From the NCBI GenBank assembly GCA_951812925.1, contig OX638369.1, positions 22,659,329-22,723,328 of the forward strand: DNA of 64,000 nucleotides. The letters are read 5' to 3'. The DNA comes from Calliopum simillimum (lineage: Eukaryota; Arthropoda; Insecta; Diptera; Lauxaniidae). The position numbers and the translations under genes are program-made. Positions 57,701 through 64,000 of the stretch are shown one piece after another (position 1 is the stretch's first letter; each line of letters opens with the position of its first letter). Under the pieces are notes generated by a model. It saw only the letters and a list, made by a program, of their open reading frames with translations, was not told the origin of the DNA and ran no database searches.

Positions 57701-57898
57701 CTCAGGCGTTACATCCAATATACCAATCGATTTTCGTTGTCTATAATGACAACAAATACAACAATAGAAACGTAAAAATCTCGGCACATTTTCAAATGCC
57801 GGTCGTGTTGTTTCCCACAGACCATCCTTGACACGACACAAGGATGTGCGTGCATTAGCTACAGCCGTAGCACAATAGGAACAACAAATATTTTGCAT
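45787..57898 (-). CDS. TOGARAM/crescerin-family TOG-domain protein, two exons
   Basis: The terminal exon (47572-45787) encodes a long Ser/Thr-rich linker and then one TOG domain (about residues 470-714 if both exons join). It is built of HEAT-like helices: WEVIIVGLKTMVRLMRYHPE, LRSQVARAACQAATELFTIK, RADASRALDSMCDN, VRTTAAKLLNRLVERLG, TRSYAKSLFRQLSDHSNYNR. This pattern matches the C-terminal TOG of TOGARAM1/2 (FAM179, crescerin), which bind tubulin and shape ciliary microtubules. A first exon at 57898-57540 starts MQNICCSYCATAVANARTSL, is Cys-rich (FYCCICCHYRQRK) and ends at a GTAAGT donor. Its two spare bases are completed by the single base opening the terminal exon, giving 714 aa. The join across a 9967-bp intron is inferred from phase only; the TOG exon itself is certain coding sequence. 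Confidence 0.75.
47900..48890 (-). mobile_element. Helitron-like copies in the TOG-gene intron
   Basis: On the minus strand, GCCACGCCCTC-type units (GGTGCCACGCCC at ~48600, GGGAGGTGCCACC at ~48301) are followed by the shared internal block ATACACATAAATACTA (near 48665). A (CAGACAGA)n stretch at 48840-48875 corresponds to the microsatellite zone of 8342-9317. A distinct piece near 48080-48110 carries GGGGTGTGGCACCGACC. Neither end is preserved. Confidence 0.5.
49600..51190. other. Intron sequence without features
   Basis: AT-rich intronic DNA of the TOG-domain gene. I saw homopolymer tracts and no exon, RNA gene or paired inverted repeat. Confidence 0.35.
51201..52598 (-). mobile_element. Mariner transposon, broken copy 1
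   Basis: The element runs between TA dinucleotides. The right end, inverted, reads CGTAGGCTGC then TATATTTCTGGCC; the left end CGTTCTCTATATATATTTCT has drifted. The minus-strand transposase pieces are MELTREHFRAIIFHNFRRGL (helix-turn-helix start, 52239-52424) and, at 51867-52196, RHVAYRELEASFGISPTSTH and VTDDESWIYAHEPETKQ, with the first catalytic Asp. Frames break several times and a MITE sits at 51327-51578. It is a dead mariner of the DD34D class, in the same orientation as the host gene. Confidence 0.85.
51327..51578. mobile_element. MITE inserted in mariner copy 1
   Basis: The ends are AGGAGTGGCCGTACCAAAGG and CCTTTGGTACGGCCACTCCT, pairing for ~38 bp. CAATTG stands on both sides (51321-51326, 51579-51584). 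Mariner copy 2 shows the uninterrupted site (GACAATTGGTTTGAG near 53973), so a 6-bp duplication is likely, though the palindromic site leaves 4-6 bp open. The inner sequence is related to the 359-bp units at 17.0-17.6 kb. Confidence 0.85.
52741..52795 (+). mobile_element. RTE 3-prime tail, heavily 5-prime truncated
   Basis: This 55-bp stretch, from ATTGGCCCTATGCTCC to the CATA tail, repeats the last 8 codons, the stop and the tail of the element at 17620-21172 without a mismatch that I can see. Extreme 5-prime truncation is characteristic of target-primed reverse transcription. It lies between the two mariners. Confidence 0.85.
52891..54104 (+). mobile_element. Mariner transposon, broken copy 2
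   Basis: TA lies at 52889-52890 and 54105-54106. The ends CGTAGGCTGCTCGATATATT and its complement are perfect over ~27 bp. The transposase keeps its start, MELTREH, then a ~57-bp deletion to IDELKSLYGD. Catalytic regions are readable: VTGDKSWIYEYEPE (first Asp), IIVHHDNASSHTS (second Asp) and YSPDLAPHDFFLFPHIK (third Asp), the mariner DD34D arrangement. Frameshifts near 53450 and an in-frame TGA at 53889 show it is inactive. The perfect TIRs mean a transposase made elsewhere could still mobilise it. Confidence 0.9.
54338..54399. repeat. 31-bp exact tandem duplication
   Basis: The unit AGAAAGAACGGAAAATTATA plus CATATGAAGCA occurs twice without change (54338-54368, 54369-54399). The last 8 bases of the second unit are also the first bases of the inverted-repeat element starting at 54392. 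Confidence 0.85.
54392..54884. mobile_element. Foldback element with ~110-bp arms
   Basis: ATGAAGCAAAACACGCCAAG and its complement CTTGGCGTGTTTTGCTTCAT are the ends. The arms continue through the shared blocks CAGCTGAAAATT, CCGATTTCGCTCAAATTTGG and CATGAACAATAAT (left) / ATTATTGTTCTTG (right). The loop is A/T-rich. The right arm is read by chance as part of a 134-codon ORF. Confidence 0.75.
55752..55857. repeat. ~105-bp hairpin sequence
   Basis: GGTTATCGTG at the left pairs with CACGATAACC at the right. Inside, AATATTCCCGGGGAATTTTCT pairs imperfectly with AAAACTTCCTCGGGAATCTT. The loop is ~25 bases. It may be a very short MITE or the stem of a processed small RNA. Confidence 0.6.
56430..57049 (+). 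mobile_element. Helitron-like element with four tandem units
   Basis: Units near 56530, 56675, 56813 and 56958 carry variants of GCGTGGCACCTCCCATATAAG. The shared lead block ACCAAAATACACATAAATAC is at 56463. The 3-prime end has GTAGGGTATTT, the palindrome TTGGCCTGGCC and CTAG (57046-57049) followed by TTTT. The 5-prime end was not located; it begins in or before this interval. Confidence 0.6.
57433..57503. repeat. Near-perfect 71-bp hairpin next to an exon donor
   Basis: AGTGCCAATTTACACTAGGA and TCCTAGTGTAAATTGCCACT pair over ~30 bp, around GAACAGAATTTAAT. It lies 36 bp inside the intron from the donor at 57539. One arm recurs near 58610-58638. Confidence 0.8.
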
Positions 57899-58021
57899 TA
57901 CACTTTAAGGAACTTGAACAATTGAACAATGAAATGTATTTTTTTTTTCCTTGAAATTTAAAGTTTCATTTGGCTATTGCTAAGTATTAATTCCAGTTGT
58001 AAAGGATGTGCTATTTTTATG

Positions 58022-61000
58022 TTTAAATAATTTATCATTGCACGGTTCGTTTTAGTTGACAACACTTTTTTGGTTTCATGGAATGTTTAGCTCAATTTTT
58101 ATTTTGTTATTTGAAATTTTCACTTATTTTTTGATTAAAATATAGTCCAAAAATTAATGCGTCCTGTCTCTACACTTTTACTTTGCAGACTGTTGTGTCC
58201 TGTTATGTTTTGACCATAATATGCCACACAAAGTTTGAGTTTCCTTTACTGTTGCGCGCTATGGCGGTCATTTTTTTGTCTATGTGCCTTTCTTCTTACT
58301 CGCATGCCGCTTTTGACTGTTGTTTAACATTTTTAACACGAATGGCATGAATGGACAAAAGGACGACGGCAATGGGCGAATAGCGTCGACCATGCTAACT
58401 TACAAGTTAGTGAGAGAAATTACCCATTAGGAAATTTTAAAGAAAATTTTTGTTTAATTGAATGGTCAACATATTACGCAACTTTGAGAACTACTTTTAC
58501 TAAATTGGTTATTGCTTTATTAACTTTTTTAAATATATTGGTCAAGAACTTTATAAAGTCGAAATTTTACTAAAAAATCCTCTTATCATAAACTTTAAGT
58601 TTAGTTGCCAATTTACACTAGGAAATTTTTCGTACAAATTCTTCGTGTTCTTGGGCAAGCAGAAGGAAAGTAGCTTTGGGGTTTCCTCCGCTTGCCTACA
58701 AGCTCAAAGAATTTGTTTAATTAATTTCAAGGGGTACTCAACCCTACCATCATATATTTTGGGACGTTCAAACCGAATTTAAGATAAAAACTGATTTAAA
58801 GATTTTACTAATCCATTTTCTCCATACCACCCCTACATGATACAGTAGATTTGCAGAGATCTAGACTAGTTTCACAAAGTATCCGTACTTTTTGTGCCTC
58901 TGGGATAGTAAAGCTTGGCAAAATCATTATAATAACAAATACTAGACTGTTAGACACTTCTTTAGTTCCTGGCTCGGAGAATGTCCTGAATTGATAAACC
59001 AATTCATGAAAGCATTATTACAATATAAGAGCTTTACTCCTTAAATAGTTTACGTTATAGGAACAGACAGAGTCACTTAGCTATTAATACTCTGGAATAT
59101 TGATTAGTTATCATTAAAATAATAAGTGTTGGCAGTCGCCACAAGCTAATGCGTACGAAACAGCATTGAAAAGTTTCCATTAGAGATCAGTGAAAAGTTT
59201 TCACTAACCCTGAAATCAGTAGGACCGTTTACAAAACGTTTTCATTAAAACCCCATTATTTTGAACTCCAGTCAAAGTTCACATTAAATAGTTTTAGTTC
59301 ATACGCCTTCATTTAATTTGTATATCATTGACACTTAATTGTGTAAAATATTTGCTTTCAAAAGACCGTCTACCGTCTTTTGCTTTTTCACTTGAAACCG
59401 AAATTTTCATAGTAACGAAATCGGATTCTGATACAATTTGCTATATTTCGACCAGTCGCAATCCCATCTAAAAAATATAGCAAATAATTTTTTAATGCTG
59501 CCCAAATTTCCCGCTGGGATGCTTTCTTTATATTAGTTTTTTATTAATGTGTTTACTGCCGGTCGACATTTTCTTACTCATAGTTCTTATGTACGAATTG
59601 TAGGTAAATAAGAAAAACTTCTAAGAAACTAGTGACCGTCGGTGGGGTTTCCTTTTGACTTTTGTGTTTTTCCACTTGTTTTCTTTATGCAAATGGACTT
59701 GTGGTAAACAATAAAAAATTGCTTCCCGCCCTATACAGGGTATGTTGGTAATAAGTAGTCACACTCAAATTGCGGCAAGTGATTGAACGGTTTTTGCACA
59801 CTACACACAGGCTATACTCACTTTGTTTTTCAGTTTGTAACACATAGAAGTAGTGTACCATATATAACTTTGATCAGCATTATCTTATAAGTCTATTTGA
59901 ACACATTATTCTGTAAGTCTGTTTGTCTGTGGAAGTCACGATATAAACGAAGTGAAATATAAAAAAAAATTTTGCCCTCGCACAGTGTTTCACGTAGAAC
60001 AAGCTAGGTGGATAAAATTATTTTTTGATGTTTTAGGTTAGTATAATCCTTATCAGAACATTTTATTAATATTTTGATATTTAAAAAAAAAACAAAGTGT
60101 ATCTTTTGATATTTATTAAACACAGCAATTAATACAAAAATCGTAACATCCACAATTTTCGACCAATTTTAATTAATGATTTGTAGTGCTATTCGGAACT
60201 AAACACATTTTGTGTATAAATTAAAATATACTAGAATCGCCCAATGGTCAAAATTTGATCACAAATGTATTAAATAATTTTGGTACTTTTTGGACAATTT
60301 TAGTACTTTTTTTTTGCTTTTTGGTACAAAATAGAAAGCTCATTTATCATCCCTGGTACAAGCAATGACAAATGTGAAATGCAAAGAAACAAAAAACATG
60401 AAATCAGTGTCAGTCAGATTTTTGTCTTCTTTTCAGCTCTGTGTGACCGCGTTTTTTTGTCGCCGTTAATATTGAAAAATTTGCATTTAATTTTACTAGG
60501 CTTATTGGCAAAATATTAGAATATTTTTGACTTTGTGCACTTTTGCACTCAAATACCTTTCTAATGGTGTATTATTCTAAGATGTGCTTCCTTTTGTTTA
60601 TAATTTTGATGCGTTACTTTCAAGAACCTTATTAGTAGGGGAAACTGAGGCAGATTAGATGCATAATTTTCAAAGAGCTGCACTTACGAAATTTACTGTA
60701 TGATCTTAAAAGTCATTACTGTTTTTGGAACATTCATTATTCAAGATTAACACTATAAACTTACTAAGAATGGCCTTAAAGGTTTTTTTTAAACATTTAA
60801 GTTAAGTTTTATGTGCCATATATTTTTGTCTCTTTTATTTTCTTTTCTCTCTTTTTTTCGCATTTGTATTATTTTATTATCAATAAACAACAATTAAAAG
60901 TGATAAGCTTGAAAACACGTATTACTAGAGGAAAAGTTGAAAAAGAACTATCGAAGTTCGTGACGGTTCTTGCAATTAAATTAGAGTTATTTCTACATTT

Positions 61001-62165
61001 CAACTTTTTGGCTCATAAGACGTGTTCACATCAAAAATGCCAAAGAGAAATCCGGCCCAAAGTTATATGTCCTCCACTTTACCCTACATCATCATTATGG
61101 ACCCTTCTGGTCTAGTGATGTGTACCATTATATCATTTTAAATTGTTTAATTCAGTGTTGCAGTGTCTAAAATAGCCTTGTCATATTCACATTTATTTGG
61201 TTTACATCTGGTTTATTTGAAATGAACTAAAATTACACATACAAATCAAAAAACTCTTTATGTGGTAAACCAAATTGGGTAACCAAGCATAAACCAAAAA
61301 AAAAAAAAAAAAAATCGCCTTCACCAAGCAAGTGGAAATTGGCTATAAAAGTTTTAATTTACTTGATTTGATTTTCTCATTTCACCATATTTTCAAAACA
61401 GCTGCTTAGACTTTGTAAACTGACCAGCGAACTGCATGATTACAAACAAAATTGCTAGCTACCAAAACACGAACACTGACCACCACATACACATAGTGGA
61501 GACTAATTAAAGGTGCATGTCGAGCGTATAAATTGCGGAGAGTTTTTGTTCTAGTAATAAAAAGAACCCTTAACTTAAAGTCGCTCTAATAGAGTCTTTG
61601 TGTGTTCATTTAAGAATTCCTTTTTTAGGTCAATTTCAGCATTTTTCTACATGATTTTATTCTTTCCTTAGTGATTGTGCCTTTATGAGTAACAATTTTG
61701 ACGTTTGTAATAATTTAATTTATTTTGCGGTTTTCCTATGTTGCAGTCGTCGGCTTACCTAGATATATACTGAACACGCATAACATAAACATCATATCAA
61801 ATGTCAACAATTGACCATTGGTCAAACTAATCCTTGGTCAAACATGACAAAATGTAGGTCAACTCAGTTTGAACTGCAGCACTTGAATTAAAGCTGAAAA
61901 TTTCATGCTGTGAGAGTTAAATTTTTCTAGCAAAATTATTAATTATTTCATGCAGTACCAAGAAATGTAAAAGTGATGGATAGATACAATGTAGGAACAT
62001 GGCAAAGGATTTGAAACTTAGTCATTTGATGAAAATTAATCAAAAATAATAAAAAAATTATAATTTTTATAAGGTTTAGAAAATCTCAGTTGCATCGTTA
62101 TCACGATATCATAGTTTCATAGATACTAGTGCATTTCAAAATCATTTTATTTTCTTTTCTTAAAG
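58022..62165. other. Upstream/intergenic interval, no gene recognised
   Basis: This is upstream of the TOG-gene first exon. 58610-58720 holds a copy of the hairpin arm followed by a second imperfect inverted repeat (CTTGGGCAAGCAG with CGCTTGCCTACAAG). 59800-59960 resembles the first 120 bp of the Helitron-like element at 8342 (GGCTATACTCACTTTGTTTT, TTTGTAACACATAGAAG, CTTTGATCAGCAT), a lone 5-prime end. 60495-60580 repeats 44852-44937. ORFs here are short and without family resemblance. Confidence 0.4.
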
Positions 62166-62170
62166 AGATC

Positions 62171-63311
62171 CAGTAGATATTGTAGGTCTAGTCGAGTACT
62201 TAATTTGCCTATACTTAAAAATTGTAATACACCCTCAAAATCTTCAGTTACCTTTATAAAACTGTTTTTTGGGTGACTTTGTGCGCTTAAAAATCTGTGG
62301 CTCAGTTATTTCTTAACCGATTTTGCATTTTTTCACTGATTTGAAAAGGAAAATCTAGAATACAGCTTTAGTCCAATGGAAATATGGGGAGATATTTAAG
62401 AAAAATGTTTGAATTTGGAAAAAGTTGTTTTCGTTTTTTACAGTTTAACGTCTTTTTTTAGCAAAACTTTGAAACGTAAGGCATTTATATTTTAATTTAT
62501 TCATAAAGAACATACAAATTTTAATAAAACTAATCAAAATTTATAAAAATTAGTTGAAAATTGAATATGCTACGATTTTTTATAAAATCTTACTGTATTC
62601 GAAATTGTTTTTAACTAATAAAAAATGCTTGCCTAATCTTTCCCGTTTAAAAGGACTGATTTAATGAAAACGAGTTTAAGTGTTCCTTGGTTCAATTTTG
62701 TGTACAATATTTATTTAAATCATCTTAACCCATTAGGTCCTATTTCCAAAAAACTTGGCTATATGTTCGACGAAAATATTTTACGAAAATTTCACTAGAA
62801 GTCATAAAAAATCATTTTCTTTAAATCCGTGTACTACTTATCTTTAAAATGGAAAAAATCCGGCAAGCATTTTGTATTTTTAAAAAATTATAATTTCAAA
62901 TAAAGTGAGATGCATAATTAATCGGTATATCTACAATTTTCAACCAATTTTGATAAATGATGATTGGTTTTATTGAAAATTGTACACTCTGAATGAATAA
63001 ACTAAAACTTATATGCCTACATTTTTAAAGTATTGCTTAAAAAAGACGTTTAACTGCAAAAAACGGAATTTTTTTTCCAAACTCGAACTTTCCTCTAAAA
63101 TTCCTAAATATTTCCATTGAACTTAAACTACAGTATATATTTGGCATAATGGCCATAAATTTTCCTTTTCAATCAAATAACTGGGCTACAAATTTTTAAG
63201 TGGATAAAGTCACCCAAAAACAGTTTTTTAAGAACAACTTAAGATTTTGAGGGTGTATTACCGTTTTTAAGTATAGGCAAATTAAGTACTCGACTAGACC
63301 TACAATATCTG
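62171..63311. mobile_element. Long foldback element
   Basis: The arms 62171-62460 and ~63040-63311 are reverse complements with few mismatches. Paired landmarks are AGGTCTAGTCGAGTACTTAA with TTAAGTACTCGACTAGACCT, CACCCTCAAAATCTT with AAGATTTTGAGGGTG, and GTTTAACGTCTTTTTT with AAAAAAGACGTTTAAC. The 580-bp loop is non-coding. Arms of nearly 290 bp make it the most complete foldback here after 1-1317. Confidence 0.8.
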
Positions 63312-63360
63312 TTAAGTCTCATCCAAAGTGTAAAATCACTGTAGCACTGTGTAGTTATTA

Positions 63361-63705
63361 TATTTTTCGACTTTTAAATTTTTTTTTTGTTTTTTTTTTG
63401 ACGTAATTCGACATTTTCAAGGTTTTCTTTTGTTTTTAAACTTTTTACGATTTTTAAAAATTTTTTGGAATTTTTTCGACGTTTTTCAAAGTTTTTTTTC
63501 AAAGTTTTTTTGATGTTTTTCAACTTTTTCAATTAATTTCGACACTTCCAAAATTTTTGACCTTTTCGAAATTTTTCACCTTGATCAAAATTTTTGGACT
63601 TTTTCTATGTTTTTTTAAAATTCTTTGATTTTTTCGCCGTTATTCCACTTTTTCTAGATTTTTGGACTTTTTCGACGTTATTCGACTTTTTCATAGAAAA
63701 AATTT
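63361..63705. repeat. TTTTTCGAC-rich simple sequence
   Basis: Degenerate iterations of TTTTTCGACGTTTTTC-like words, about 13-17 bases each, run for ~340 bp. It is strongly strand-asymmetric (T-rich on the plus strand). The stretch 63706-64000 after it shows nothing beyond a short minus-strand ORF. Confidence 0.7.
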
Positions 63706-64000
63706 TCAACTTTTAACATAAGTTAATGCCCAAAATGAGAACTTTTTTGCGTTTAATTTTTTTCTCTTTGCTGTGATTCTTAACAAGTCTATGCCAACAG
63801 TAAATATAGTTTGCTTGAGAGTTATTCTGAATATCGGGTAATGTATCTGATGAGATTGATCTATATTGGGTTCCGCAGCACGTATTTTTAGTTTTAGTTT
63901 TGTTTGCATTTAGACTTTTTTGTCATTTTTTTTTGGGCTTTTACATACAGCTCGCAACAGCAAAAAGACCTACCCAACATGTCACTCGAAACATGTACAT

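Noticed and set aside
60813..61115. Plus-strand 100-codon ORF
   Set aside because: It begins in a T-rich tract giving a hydrophobic start, has no family resemblance and no supporting splice or promoter signals.
1..64000. CRISPR arrays, bacterial operons, replication origins or ribosome binding sites
   Set aside because: The window is eukaryotic nuclear DNA; the tandem repeats have no unique equal-length spacers and belong to transposable elements.

Overview
The window is an AT-rich, intron-bearing, transposon-dense piece of an animal nuclear genome. The genes have GT-AG introns, and the repeats (mariner, RTE, Helitron/DINE-1-like elements, many MITEs) fit a higher dipteran fly, probably a tephritid-like fruit fly. 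That placement is inferred from the style of the repeats and proteins, not from a database match.

Layout. 1-14.3 kb holds no recognisable host gene. It is made of inverted-repeat elements, a Helitron-like element with 142-bp internal repeats, and TIR elements that carry tRNA-like sequences. 14.3-21.5 kb is an uncharacterised five-exon gene on the minus strand (231 aa), reconstructed here from phase-matched splice sites. Its first intron holds a Tc1 relic and an intact RTE-type retrotransposon (1034-aa ORF) on the opposite strand. 24.9-27.4 kb is an omega-class glutathione S-transferase gene (+) of three exons, complete except for one in-frame TGA where the family has Trp. Its first intron carries a TTAA-flanked foldback element with a second MITE nested inside.

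27.4-32.4 kb holds repeats and a few broken coding-like fragments. 32.4-33.8 kb is a partial, older duplicate of the RBM7 locus at 40.6-42.9 kb; both copies share the same hAT remnant. Between them (35.4-38.8 kb) lies a decayed multi-exon pseudogene of an acidic protein, with at least four reading-frame lesions and two MITEs inside exons. 40.4-42.9 kb holds a small minus-strand ORF and the intact two-exon RBM7-like RNA-binding protein gene (+). 45.8-57.9 kb appears to be one minus-strand gene of the TOGARAM/crescerin (TOG-domain) family. Its two exons are phase-compatible and separated by a ~10-kb intron containing two oppositely oriented broken mariners, a 55-bp RTE tail and Helitron-like fragments. 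58-64 kb has no gene that I recognise and ends in a long foldback element and a T-rich simple repeat.

The host genes look like unrelated housekeeping or detoxification genes and do not form a functional system. The most unusual content is in the mobile DNA: tRNA-like modules inside TIR elements, TTAA-flanked MITEs that hit coding exons, a mirror-image pair of MITEs enclosing other repeats, and Helitron-like 3-prime ends whose boundary can be read against the opposite arm of the host repeat. All calls are by eye, and exon limits are predictions from splice consensus and reading phase.
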